This document shows, in pieces, positions 18,627-30,700 of a DNA stretch of 64,000 bases (position 1 is its first letter; the number at the start of each line of letters is the position of its first letter). The position numbers were made by a program, and so were the translations under genes. Source of the stretch: Pseudomonadota bacterium (GTDB lineage Bacteria; Pseudomonadota; Alphaproteobacteria; Rhizobiales; JAKPQE01); the NCBI GenBank assembly GCA_029572955.1, contig JAKPQE010000170.1, positions 17,523-81,522 on the forward strand, written 5' to 3'. The notes below the pieces were generated by a model that did no database searches, was not told where the DNA came from, and worked only from the letters and a program-made list of their open reading frames with translations.

Positions 18627-18663
18627 GGCTGCATGCAAGGCCAAAGTCGCAAACGGAGCGAGG

Positions 18664-19323
18664 ATGACGGAGCGGGAAGACAGATGCCCCTGCACGCCGC
18701 GCGGCGAGGCCCGGCGCCAGGCGATGATCGAGGCGACCTGGGACGCGGTGCTCGAAAAGGGCTTTGCCGCAGTGACCCTCGCCGACATCATCGAGCGCTC
18801 GGGCGGCTCCAAGTCAACCCTCTATGCGAGTTTCGGCGGCAAGGAGGGCCTGCTGTTCGAGGCGCTGCGCCAGCGCGTTCAGGTCTTTGCCGCGCAGTTG
18901 CGCGTCACGCTGCGCAGCGACGAGGATCCCGCCAGGGCCCTGCGCGAATTCGCCCGCGCCTTCGCCCGGCGCATGATGGACAAGGACGCGAGCCGCTTCT
19001 ACTACCTGATGGTGGCCGAGGCGCAGCACATGGGTCCGCTGATCGCCCAGTTCCTCGAGGAAGGCCCGGCCGAGACGCAAAGGTGCCTTGCCGAATACCT
19101 CGCCGAGGCGAATCGCGACGGCAAGCTGGTGGTCGAGGACCCCGACGCGGCGGCCGATCTCTTCCTGTCGATGCTTCAGGGCCAGTGCGTCTTCAACGCC
19201 TTCGCCCACGCGCTCGACGGCGAGGCACTCGAGGCGCACAACCGCCAGATCGCTGCGCGGGCCGAGGCGACGGTCGGCCATTTCCTGCGCGCGACGCTGC
19301 CGCGCGAGGCGGCGGCCCGCTGA
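18664..19323 (+). CDS. TetR/AcrR family transcriptional repressor
   Basis: 219-residue regulator. An N-terminal helix-turn-helix (about 14-62) reads ATWDAVLEKGFAAVTLADIIERSGGSKSTLYASFGGKEGLLFEAL, the standard TetR DNA-binding domain. An all-helical ligand-binding domain of the TetR_C type (AefR-like) follows, with GKLVVEDPDAAADLFLSMLQGQ. It is divergently transcribed from an AcrAB-type pump across a palindrome, the classic arrangement for local drug-responsive repression. A pair of Cys residues near the N-terminus (RCPC, residues 7-10) is unusual and could be redox- or metal-sensitive, though this is speculative. It ends 11 bp from the convergent ABC1-kinase gene. Confidence 0.93.
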   Translation: MTEREDRCPCTPRGEARRQAMIEATWDAVLEKGFAAVTLADIIERSGGSKSTLYASFGGKEGLLFEALRQRVQVFAAQLRVTLRSDEDPARALREFARAFARRMMDKDASRFYYLMVAEAQHMGPLIAQFLEEGPAETQRCLAEYLAEANRDGKLVVEDPDAAADLFLSMLQGQCVFNAFAHALDGEALEAHNRQIAARAEATVGHFLRATLPREAAAR

Positions 19324-19334
19324 TCTTGGCGGCG

Positions 19335-21011
19335 CTATTGCCGGTTGGCCCAGATCGAATAGACCAGCCAGGCGCCGCCGACGATCGCGGCGAAGAAACC
19401 GAGCATGGCGAAGAACGGCACGCCGAACGGCACCTCGACGCCGGAAGCGGTCATCACCGTCGATGAGCCGAGGATCAGCGCGGCGATGACGATGCCCATC
19501 GTGAGCCGGCTGATGGCCCGGTCCATGCGACCGACGACCTGATCGAGGCGATCGACCCCGACCCGCATCCTGAGGCTGCCCTTCTGGGCCGAGCGGATCA
19601 GCTTCTTGAGGTCGGCCGGCAGGTCGGCGAGCAGATCGACGAGATCGGTGGCGCTGCGCCGGCCGCGCGCGGCGATCGCGGCGAGGGTGAAGCGGGCGAG
19701 CAGCAGGCGCTGGACATAGGGCATCGCGGCGGCGCCGACGTCGAAATCGGGATCGAGCTGGCGGCCCATTCCCTCGAGCGTCACGAAGGCCTTGGTGAGG
19801 AGGCTGAGATCGGGCGGCAGCGAGAGCCTGTGTTCGCGCATGAGAGCGACGAGATCGAAGATCAGGTTCGGCAGGTCGAGCGCCTTCAGCGGCAGGCCGT
19901 GGACGCGATCGATGAAAGCGTCGAGTTCGGTCGCGAGCACGGCCTCGTCGGTATCGCTGTCGGGCGACCACGCCAGGAGGACGTCGAGCACATGGCCGGT
20001 GTCGTGCTCGATGATGCCGCCAAGCAGGTCGGTGAGCTGGCGGGCGCGCGGCTCGGAGAGATAGCCGGTCATGCCGAAATCGATGAAGACGATGGTGTTG
20101 CCGGGCAGATAGAAGACGTTGCCGGGGTGCGGATCGGCATGGAAGAAGCGGTCCTCGAGGATCATCTTGAGGACGGCGTCGGCGCCGCGCGCGGCCAGCA
20201 GCTTGCGGTCGAGACCGGCGGCGTCGACCGCGTCGAGATCGGTGCCCGGCACGCCGGCAACGTATTGCTGGACGTTCAGCCGCTCGGCGGTCCATTCCCA
20301 ATAGATCGTCGGGATGGTGATGAACGGATCGTCGGCGAAATTGGCGGCGACGCGCTCGGCGTTGCGGCATTCGTTGGCAAGGTCCAGCTCCTGGCGCAGC
20401 GACCGCGCGAACTGCGAGGCGATCTCCTTCGGCCGGAACTGCGCCATCTCCTCGATCTCGGTCTCGGCGATCTCGGCAAGGCGCAAGAGCAGGCGCAGAT
20501 CGGCCTCGACCTTCGGGCGGATGCCGGGGCGGCGCACCTTGAGGACGACGTCCTCGCCGGACTTCAGCCTCGCCCGGTGGACTTGGGCGATCGAGGCGGC
20601 GGCGAGCGGCGCGGCGTCGACTTCGGCGAAAACCACTTCGAGTGCCTGGCCTATATCCTCCTCGACCTGGGCGCGGATTTCCGCGAAAGGAACCGGCGGC
20701 GCGTGGTCGTGCAGCTTCTCGAACTCGGCGAGGTATTCGGGCGGGAAGAGATCGATGCGGGTGGCGAGGATCTGGCCGAGCTTGACGAAGCTCGGGCCGA
20801 GTTCCTCGAGCGCCCGGCGGATGCGCTCCGGCGGCTTCAGGGCGGCGAGTTCCTGGGCTTCCTTCCAGTGCAGGATGCGGCCGGCGCTTTCCAGCGCCTT
20901 GCCCATGCCGAGACGGCGCACCATGTCGCCGAACCCGAAGCGGATCAGGATCGAGGCGATCTCGTGCAACCGGCCGAGGTCGCGGGCAGCTTCCAGTGCC
21001 TCGAACAACAT
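19335..21011 (-). CDS. ABC1/UbiB/AarF family atypical kinase
   Basis: 558-residue protein of the UbiB-like atypical kinase family, which supports ubiquinone biosynthesis or lipid-quinone handling at the inner membrane. Diagnostic features are the KxGQ motif (SFVKLGQILATR, residues 77-80), the Ala-rich nucleotide loop AAASIAQVH (about 138-145), the conserved Lys in DVVLKVRRP (Lys158), and the catalytic segments FHADPHPGNVF and VFIDFGMTG. Two hydrophobic C-terminal helices (about 500-550) act as the membrane anchor. The family has several paralogues, and this gene is not beside ubiE or coaBC as classical alphaproteobacterial ubiB often is, so ubiB itself is not asserted. The start at 21011 is the first Met consistent with the N-terminal helix. 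Confidence 0.9.
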   Translation of the reverse strand: MLFEALEAARDLGRLHEIASILIRFGFGDMVRRLGMGKALESAGRILHWKEAQELAALKPPERIRRALEELGPSFVKLGQILATRIDLFPPEYLAEFEKLHDHAPPVPFAEIRAQVEEDIGQALEVVFAEVDAAPLAAASIAQVHRARLKSGEDVVLKVRRPGIRPKVEADLRLLLRLAEIAETEIEEMAQFRPKEIASQFARSLRQELDLANECRNAERVAANFADDPFITIPTIYWEWTAERLNVQQYVAGVPGTDLDAVDAAGLDRKLLAARGADAVLKMILEDRFFHADPHPGNVFYLPGNTIVFIDFGMTGYLSEPRARQLTDLLGGIIEHDTGHVLDVLLAWSPDSDTDEAVLATELDAFIDRVHGLPLKALDLPNLIFDLVALMREHRLSLPPDLSLLTKAFVTLEGMGRQLDPDFDVGAAAMPYVQRLLLARFTLAAIAARGRRSATDLVDLLADLPADLKKLIRSAQKGSLRMRVGVDRLDQVVGRMDRAISRLTMGIVIAALILGSSTVMTASGVEVPFGVPFFAMLGFFAAIVGGAWLVYSIWANRQ

Positions 21012-21773
21012 CCGCCTTCCTTCCCCGTTGTGCCGGCAAAGGGCGAACCGGCCGGCGACACGCCGTCGTCGGCATCATAGCGCCGGCCGGCGACACGGCA
21101 TCATCGAAAGCCGATCGCCGAACCGACGCCAGCCTGCGGGACCGGCACGACATTTCGGCGCGGAGCGATGCGCTTTTCCTGAAGATGGGGGTGCGACGCG
21201 GGTTCCGGAAGGTCTTCCAGGGCCGGGGCGTGACCGGCGCCGGCGGAATGCGCCAACGCGACTGCTGCCGGACGGCGAGCCGGGCAGGAATGCCCTGCAA
21301 GCAGAGGATTGTAACCCGGAAAACAACTTCCCGAAGCCGCGACCCGGGAAGCAGCGCCTGCCGCATGTACACCAAATGAGGTATGCGGCCTGTCACAATC
21401 GCATTTTCAGGTTCTTGAAACGGCGTTTTGCCGGTTTTCGCCGGTCATGCCGGAAATTCGGCTTTGACCGGCCTCTGCGAGCCATTCTTACTAAAATCTA
21501 AAGAAGTCGATTTCCCGCCGGGGGGCGCATGCACGCCCGATCGGCGGACAGGGAGCAGGCGAGGGTGCCTTTGCGGCAAGCGGCACCCGACAACGGCAGG
21601 GGCAAGACGTGGTCGGGCATCGACCCAGGGGCATTGCCGATCGAGGCGCCGGCCGGATGACGGCCGAAGACCCTCGCGTGCGCCACGCCGACCCCGCCGC
21701 CGCCGCCGACCCCGCACCCCTTACCAGTCTCGTGACCTGCTCCAACCCTGCGCTTGCGCAGCCAAGGTGAGCC
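21012..21773. other. Long leader/intergenic region before the giant gene
   Basis: This 762-bp gap contains no gene I can support: the short open frames are Arg-rich and lack family features. From 21410 to 21510 the composition is locally AT-richer, with several spaced CCGG elements and a possible promoter. From 21510 to 21760 it is GC-rich. The giant gene has a good ribosome site, AAGGTGA at 21764-21770, three bases before its ATG. Such a long upstream region suggests regulated expression. Confidence 0.5.
21464..21493 (+). promoter_or_regulatory. Possible sigma-70 promoter of the giant secreted protein gene
   Basis: TTGACC (21464-21469), 18 bases, then TTACTA (21488-21493), with the better-looking TAAAAT at 21492-21497 at a less favourable distance. 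This would leave an untranslated leader of about 275 bases. Weak support only. Confidence 0.3.
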
Positions 21774-24700
21774 ATGGCCAGTCCCAGCAGTTCGCCCGCC
21801 CCCGAATACGACATCTACAAGCCGATCTACGGTGACGAGCAGTGGAGCGGGATCATCTCGATCTACTACGTAACCGAGGCGGACTGGCTTCCGTATTACC
21901 AGGCACTCTACTATCCGTGGCAGCAATGGACGCCTGTCTATGACGATCAGAAATGGCCGGATGGGTGGGTCGACGACTGGAAGCAGGTCATAGAGGTCTG
22001 GCAGAGCTACATCAACATCGACATTGTCGAGTCCGCGGCTATGGCGGGCGCAGATTATTGGCTTGGAAACCTCGGAGACAGCCTGGGGTTTGCGCTCGAT
22101 CCCCACGATTCTCCGCAGCACTTCATCGGGATCAATCTTGCCAGACTTTCGACCGAAGCAGAGATCGGCGGCGGCAATCATCGTCTGGCCACCATGATCC
22201 ACGAGTTCGGGCACGCGATCGGGCTCGGGCATCCCCACGACAAAGGCCAGAAATCGACTGAGGTGCTTGGCGATCCCTTCAACATGTTCCCGCCCTACGA
22301 CCGGCGCTATACGGACTTGTCGTATACCAAGCCGCCGGGGATCGAGACCGATTCCGCCTTCGGCATGCCGGCCTCGCCGATGATGCTCGACGTCGCCGCG
22401 GCGCAGCGAAAATACGGCGCCAACACCGAGACCAACAAGGGCGAGACAATCTACAACCTGACCGATCCGCAGACCGTCGGGCTCGACCTCGACGGCAGCG
22501 ACGGTTCGGTCTCCATCGGCCGCGCCTACTACGCCATCTGGGACAATGGCGGCAATTTCGACCGCATCTCCTACGAAGACGCCAACAACACCATTCTCAA
22601 CCTCAACGAAGCGCCGCTGACGACCGACGACGATACTCTCCGGGCGATCCTGGAAGACGTCGTCGAGACGAACGCGCAATCGATCCTCGACTCCGAGGTC
22701 GTCGAGCGATTGCTCAACCGCGACATCTACGCGGCCGGGTTCCTGTCCGAAATCCTCACCTCCGGCGGTGCGACCACCAACAGCGCCTACGGGATCACCA
22801 AGGGTTCCAAGATCGAGGATGCGCTCAGCGGCGACGGCCGCGACGTCCTCATCGGCAACAAGCACGACAATCGCCTGTCGGCCGGCGCGGACGACGACTT
22901 TCTCGTCGGCGGGCAGGGCAAGGACCAGCTCAAGGGCGGACCCGGCAGCGACATCATCCACGGTGGCGACGATATCGACGTCGCGAGATACGATCTCTTC
23001 GATCTCGACGACCCCTCGCTCTTCGCCTCGGCCGGCATCGAAATCGGCAACTTCCGCAATACCGACGAATTCAGCCTCGCCGGACCGGGGATCATGCTCG
23101 ATCACGTCGGTCTCGGTGGCGAATCCAATACCGGCACCGACACGCTGATCGAAATCGAGCATATGCTCCTGACCCGGCGCGGCGACATTGTCGACATCAC
23201 CCCGGACGCGCCCAAGCTCAGCTTCGATCTCGTCGTCGACCTCAACGACTTCGCGCCGGTGACGGTGAGCAAGGACGACTGGGATGAGGTCGATTTCCGC
23301 TTTCTCGACACCGGCATCGTCTTCATGAACGGCGCGACGATGACCAAGGCCGGCGACAGCAACGGCCCGGTCGACATGTCGCTTGCCGGCAAGTTCTGGG
23401 AACTCGGCTGGTTCCTGCCGACGCTTGTCGGCGTCACCCCGGAGATCCTGCTCGCCAGCGTCGACGAGTACCAGCATCCGCTGACCTTCTACGGCACCGA
23501 GAAGATCACCGGCACCATGCTCGACGACACCATCTGGGTCGGCTGGGAAGGGGAGGCCTCGCCGCTCAAGTGGACCGACCAGGAAGGGCAGAAGTCGACC
23601 CATTCGACCAGCACCCCGCGCATCGGCGAGATCGACGGCAACAAGGGCAACGACTACATCGTCCACTGGGGCGCCGAGTACATCAAGGCCGGCGAGGTGG
23701 TTCCGGAGGAACTCGGCGGCACCCAATGGATCTTCGACGGCGAGGTCATCAGCGAGACCAAGGCCGCCCAGGACTTCCAGATGACCCTGAAGGGCGGCGA
23801 GGACAGCGACCGCGTCTACGCCGTCTCGGGCACCAAGGCCGTCGTCTCCGGCGGCACCGGCAACGACATCCTCTTCAACCAGACCTTCAAGGGCGAACTC
23901 TGGGGCGGCGACGTCGACGGCTTCGGCGACGGCGAGACCGACATCTTCTGGTTCTGGCCCGGCACCTTCATCAAGGACGCCGAGGAGTTCGATCTCCTCG
24001 AGATGTTCGGCATCCCGCTCTCCGGTGGCACCAACCTGCCGCAGATGGGCGCCGATGCCTTCTCCAACATGGCCTTCCTCCAGATCATCGCCCAGAACTC
24101 GCTGGCGATGGACTGGATCTTCCCGTTCATCTTCTACGGCCGCACGAAGGGCGGTCAGCTCCTCGTCTACAACGTCCTGATGGACACCTTCGACCTCGGG
24201 CCGGACAACACCGATTTTCCGCAGGGCGTGATGGTCGTCGAGGACTTCGACTTCGGCGGGCTGGAGGACGAGGACTGGGCGACCTTCGCGCGCAGCGACC
24301 TCAACATGACCTTCCGGACCTTCGGGCCGGAGGGGGACTCGGTCGAGATTTCGCAGTGGACGCTCGCCTTCGGTTACATCTTCGATTTCATCGACGCGAT
24401 GTTCGACCTCGCCAAGGCGATCCACTGGCAGCCGTCGGACGACCCGCTGGTCCTCGACCTCGACGGCGACGGCATCGAGACGGTCGGCCTTGCGCAATCG
24501 GGCACGCATTTCGACCTCGACGGCGACTTCTTCGCCGAGCGGGCCGGCTGGCTCGGCCCCGACGACGGCTTCCTTGCCGTCGATCGCAACGGCAACGGGC
24601 GCATCGACGACATCACCGAGATGTTCGGCGGTCCGGACCTTTCGGCCTTTTCCGACCTTGCCGCCCATGACGACGACGGCGACGGCGCGATCACGGCCGC

Positions 24701-27700
24701 CGACGCCATCTTCGCGGACCTGCGCGTCTGGCGCGACCTCGACCAGGACGGCGTCACCGACGAGGGCGAGCTCGAGACGCTCGATTTCTTCGACATCGTC
24801 TCGATCGGCGTCGGGGCGACCGACCTCGGCGACCGCGAGGTGTTCGGCAACCGCTTCCCGCAGGAGGGGACGTTTACCCTCGGCGACGGCACGGTGAACC
24901 GCAGCTACGGCGTCGTCTTCGGCGTCGACGCCACCGACACCATCTACCGCGGCGAGCGCGGCACGGCCGAATGGCTGAAGACCACCGCCGTGCCGGATGC
25001 CAAGGGCTTCGGCGCGATCGCCGATCTCGCGGTCGATATCTCCAACGATCTCGACCTCGCCGAGACCGTCTTTGCCGCGGCCGCGGCGATGACGACGCCC
25101 GACCTGAAGCTCATCCGCGAGCAGGCGACGCCGATCTACGGTGCCTGGGCCCAGTCGCTCGAGTTGACGCGCGAGCTGACGGCGGTGCTCGTTGCCGACG
25201 GCGGCAGCGGCGCGACCTTCGTCGACAGCGCCATCTATATCGAGGACGCGGCGGGCGGCTACTACACGCTTTCGAGCGGCAGTCCGGTGCTCGATGCCGG
25301 CGGCGTCGCCATCGACCGTCCGACCTTCGAGGACGTCGTCGGCCAGACCGTCGGGGCCGGGGAGGTCTGGCGCGTCGAGCAGATGTTCTCGCCGCAGACC
25401 CGGGAGAGCGCGGTCGAGCACCGCGCCAACGCACCCTATCTCGGATCCGTCGTCGACGGCCGCTTCGTCGTCACCGACTACGGCATCGAGAACCCGGACG
25501 GTTCCTGGCGCCTGGCCAGCGGCACCGCGATCGTCGATGCCGGCGGGGCGCCCGTCGCCGCGCCGACCGTCGCCGACATCGTCGCCATGCCGCATGCCGA
25601 GGGCGAGGAATGGCGCCTCGAGGAGATCGGCTTCAATCCCTATGCCGGCGTGCCCGTCGACCTGATGGGCGTCTATTTCATCGACGGCAAGGTCGTCGAC
25701 TACTCGGTCGAGGTCACCGACGCCGACGGCACCTTCGCCGTCTGGGCGCGCAATCTCGACCGCGCCCTCGAGCTGCAGCACAAGCTCGGCTATCCCGGCG
25801 AGTTCAACCTGCGCAACTACGAGGTCGATTTCGCCACCCTCGACGAGGTCAATTCCACCGACGACAGCGCCTATCGCGTCGAGCTGATGACCGCGGGCCA
25901 GCTCCATTTCGCGACCTCGATCTACGGCATCGATTTCCAGCCGGACATCATGGCGGCCGCGACCGATCCCGATACCGGCGTCATCAGCTATTCGCCGGGC
26001 AGCTTCACCGGCCAGGAAGCCTCGACCGTCGACGAGAACGGCGACTACGTCTCGTTCATCGACACGGCGATCGATCTCTTCGACGCGATGATGCAGGTCT
26101 ATATCGGCGTGAGCCGGGCCTTTGCCGTGCGCGTCGCGCTGCAGGGCGGCCTTGCCGATTTCGCCGCCGGCCTCGAATACGTCGCCGACAGCGACGAATT
26201 CCGCCCGGCGACCGATCTCGAACTCGCCCCCGTCTTCGATGCGATCTTCGCCGCGACGCCGTCCGGCGCGCAGGCCGCCTACGACTATCTCGCCGGCTGG
26301 CAGGAGATCCTCGAGGTCGTCTATCCCGACTACCACCTCGACCCGAGCAAGAACCTGCTCAGCAACACGGTGCGCCTCAACGAGGCTTTCGTGCTGCAGA
26401 ACGTCATCGCCGGCTTCGAGAAGTACCCGCCCGACCTCGATCTCGCCGGGGTCATGAATGCCCTGAAGCTCGACGACACCAAGCTCGTCACCCACACGGA
26501 GGCCGACACCGTCGTCGTCGGCACCGACGGCGACGACTACATCTACCTGACCGGCGGCGACCAGACCTATCGCGGCGGCCACGGCAAGGACGTCTATTTC
26601 GTCGGTTCGGGCTTCGGCCACGACGTCATCGACGATGTCGAGGAGGCCCTCGTCGCCAAGGCGCAGGTCGACGAGCTGCGCTTCACCTCGGCGAAGTCCA
26701 CCGACATCTACGCCACGGCGGACGGCCTCGACCTCGTGCTCGAGGTGATCGGCACCGACGACGTCCTGCGCATCAAGGACCAGTTCCTCGGCGACCTCAT
26801 CGACCCGCTGTTCGGCAACAACTTCGCCAACGACACCGGCGTCCACGCCATCGTCTTCGCCGACGGCGAGCTCTGGAGCTGGTACCAGATCGCCGAGGCC
26901 GTCAGCCATCCGCTCGACACCGACGACCTCGTTCTGGGCACCGAATCCCGCGATTTCCTGGCCGGCGGCCTCGGCAACGACGTGTTGCGCGGCGGCCGCG
27001 ACGGCGACATCTACGCCTACCATGTCGGCGACGGCGACGACCGCATCGCCGACAACAACGACCGGCCGACCGACGATCCGACCAAGCACCTCGACCTGTT
27101 GCAGGTCTTCGGCGACGCCACGGCGGACAGCCTGTCCTACGGCCGCGCCGGCGAGAGCAACGACCTCGTCCTCACCTTCCTCGACGCCGACGGCAACGCC
27201 ACCGGCGACCGGGTCACCATCGAGGGCCAGTTCGCCTGGTTCAACGTGCCCTTCCTCGGGCTCTACTTCGGCGACGCCATCGAGCGCATCGTCTTCGAGG
27301 ACGGCTCGTTCCTGACCCAGACCGACGTCATGGCGCGCGTTCTCGCCGAGGCCAAGACCGACGGTGCCGATCCGATCTACGGCTTCCACAACGACGACGT
27401 GCTCGACGGCGGCGCCGGCGACGACCTGCTCGTCGGCAAGGACGGCAACGATACCTACGTCTACGGCCGCGACTACGGCTCGGACTCGATCTCAGACCGC
27501 GCCTACGACCTTTTCGCCACGAGCTTCGACACGCTGAAGTTCATCGACGACATCCGCTGGACCGACATCGCCTTCGAGCGCGACGGCGCCTCGGCGACAA
27601 TCGCCCTGCGCGTCGAGGGCACGACCGACCGCGTCATCCTCGAGGACCAGTATCACGCCCGGCCGCTCCTCGGCTTCACCAACCTCGTCGAGCAGGTGGA

Positions 27701-30700
27701 GTTCGGCGACGGCGTCGTCTGGGACTACGCCAAGCTTGCCCAGCACTACATCGACCTTGCCGCCAGCGACGGCGACGACACGATCTACGGCTTCGAGATC
27801 GCCGATCGCCTCGACGGGCGCGCCGGCAACGACCGGCTGGAGGGCGGCGACGCCGCCGATACCTACATCTACGGCCTCGGCTACGACAACGACACGATCT
27901 TCGATTCCGGTTCGGGCGGGCAGGGCGACAGCCTCGTCTTCCAGGACATCGCGCTCGGCGACGTCGGCATCGACCGCGACGGCCGCGATCTCGTCTTCAC
28001 CGTGACGGCGACCGGCGACCGCGTCGTCGTCGAGGGCCAGTACAATCGCGAATACCAGCAGGGCAACGCGATCGAGACCTTCGCCTTCAGCGACATCTCG
28101 GTCGACTTCACCGCCCTCAATCCGGGCGACGTCGACGTCGTCGGCACGGCTGCCGGCGAGACGCTCTACGGCAGCGACTTCGCCGAACTCATCGACGGGC
28201 GCGGCGGCGACGACACCCTCGTCGGCGGCTCGGACGGCGACACCTATCTGTTCGACGTCGGCTATGGCGACGACGTCATCATCGACAGCCAGGTGCGCGT
28301 CGCCTGGTTCGATCGCGGCGGCCGCGTCATCGAGACCGACGACACGGTGCGCTTCGGCGCCGACATCACCATTGTCAATGCCGTCTTCTCCAAGGACGGC
28401 GACGACCTCGTCGTCTCGATCACCGATCGCACCGACACGCTGCGCATCCGCAACCAGTTCCGCTCCATCGCCGACGGCGTCGAGTGGTTCGAGTTCCAGG
28501 ACGGCACCCGCTGGCACATCTCCGACATCGAGGAGCAGCTGGCGATCGTCGGCGGCAGCCGCGGCGACGACTACATCGAGGGCGCCCTCGACGCGCCGAA
28601 CGTGCTCGACGGGCGCGAGGGCGACGATACCCTCGTCGGCGGCCGCGAAGGCGACACCTACGCCTTCGGTGGTGCCTACGACCTCGACCAGATCATCGAA
28701 CGCACCGACGCGACGCCCGGCGCCATCGACCGCGTCGTCTTCGACGCCCTCGTCGACCCGGCGCTCGTCCAGCTCATCCGCGACGGCGACAACCTCATTG
28801 TCGACCTCGGCAACGGCGAGGACCGGCTGACCATCGTCGAGGGCCTTTCGACCCGCCAGGTCGAGGCCTTCCTCTTTGCCGACGGCACCGAATGGCTGCT
28901 CGAGGAAATTCGCGACCGCCTCCTCGTCGGCACCGACGGCGACGACGTGATCGTCGGCTTCGACGATCGCAACGACCATCTCGACGGTCTTGCCGGCTCC
29001 GATGCGCTCGCCGGCGGCCTCGGCGACGACAGCTACGCCTTCGGCCTCGGCTCGGGCGCCGATTCCGTCGAGGAGACGGGCGGCGTCGACCGCATCGTCT
29101 TCGGCAGCGGCGTTTCGGCGGCGATGGTCGCATTCTCCGACGAGGACGGCAGCCTGCTCGTCTCGCTCACCGGCACGGACGACACGCTGCTGATCATCGA
29201 CGGCGCCGCGACGAGCAATCTCGCCGCGCGCGTCGAGAGCTTCGAGTTCGAGGACGGCACGACGATGTCGATGGAGGATGTCCTGCGCATCCTCGTCCAG
29301 CAGCAGTCGACCGGCGGCGACGACATCATCGATGCGCGCGTCGGCTTCCCGATCACCGTCGCCATGGGCGAGGGCGACGACTACGTCCTCGCCGGCCGCG
29401 ACGCGACCTTCCTCTTCGTCTCGGGCAACGGCTCCGACATCGTCGACACTGCCGGGCAGGGCGGCTCGAGCAGCCTCGTCTTCGCCGATCTGCCGGCCAG
29501 CGAAGCGGTGGTGCGCCGCGTCGACCTCGATGGCGACGACGTCCTCATCTACTTCCCCTCGACCGGCGATCAGGTTCTCGTCGTCGGCGCGCTCTCCAAT
29601 GCCAATGTGCAGACGATCTCGTTCGCCGACAGCATCGAGTGGAGCCGCGCCGATCTCATGGCCGCGGCCGTCGCCTCGCAGCAGAGCGATCGCGACGACA
29701 TCGTCACCGGCTCGCGCAATGCCGACGTCATCGAGGGCGGTCCCGGCGACGACGACATCGAAGGCGGCGCCGGCGACGACGTCTACTTCTTCCGCCGCGG
29801 CGACGGCCGCGACGTCATCGCCGACAGTTCCGGCACCGACCGCCTCGAGATCCGCGGCTATCGGCCCGAGGACGTCGCCATCACCCGGCCGGTCGACGGT
29901 CGCGACGAACTGCTGCTGACCTTCGCCGGCACCGACGACGAAGTGCTGCTGCGCTTCGAGACCGGCGGCATCGAGAGCGTCGTCTTCGGCGACGGCACGA
30001 CCTGGACCCGCACCGATCTCTTCGACGCCGTCGTCGGCAAGGGTACGCCCTATGCCGACACGATCGTCGGGACGTCCACCGCCAACATCATCGAAGGCGG
30101 GCGCGGCGACGACTTCCTCGACGGCACCGCCGGCAACGACACCTATGTCTTCAACCGTGGCGACGGTCGCGACATCATCGACGACAATGGCGGCACCTCC
30201 GAGGTCAACCGCCTCGTCCTCAACGACTATTTCCCGAACGACGCCTTCCTCGTGCGGGCCTCGGACCGGCCCAACGACCTCATCATCCGCCTTGCCGACG
30301 GCGACGAGATCGTCGCCGTGAACACCTTCGGCTCGTTCGGCGGTCGCATCACCGAGATCGCGTTCGAGGACGGCACCGTCTGGACCACCGCCGACATGCT
30401 GTTCGTGCTCGACAGCCAGCGCGACGCGGCGAGCGACGAGACGCTGTTCGGCGGTGCCGGCGCCGACGTCATCGCCGGTGAGGGCGGCAACGACTACATC
30501 GAGGGTCGCGGCGGCGACGACGTCTACGTCTTTGCCCGTGGCGACGGCGAGGACATCTACAAGGACAACGGCACCTGGTCGACGGCCTCGGCCGACGTCA
30601 TCGAAATTCGCGGCTATCTGCCCGCCGAGGCGCAGTTCGCCCGCTCGAGCCGCGACGGCAACGATCTCGTCATCACCTTCGCCGGCAGCAACGACCGGAT

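Noticed and set aside
20996..21379. Possible small gene upstream of the giant gene
   Set aside because: The 127-codon frame is basic and Ser/Arg-rich with mixed codon use and no family resemblance. It lacks a convincing ribosome site and overlaps the start of the ABC1-kinase gene.
21498..27389. Very long open frame (nearly 2000 codons) antisense to the start of the giant gene
   Set aside because: It mirrors the GC-rich, Asp/Gly/Val codon pattern of the sense strand, has no recognisable domain, and the sense frame carries clear protease and RTX motifs.
24971..30481. Long alternative forward frame inside the giant gene
   Set aside because: The translation is almost entirely Arg-rich, a frame-shifted reading of Asp/Gly codons.
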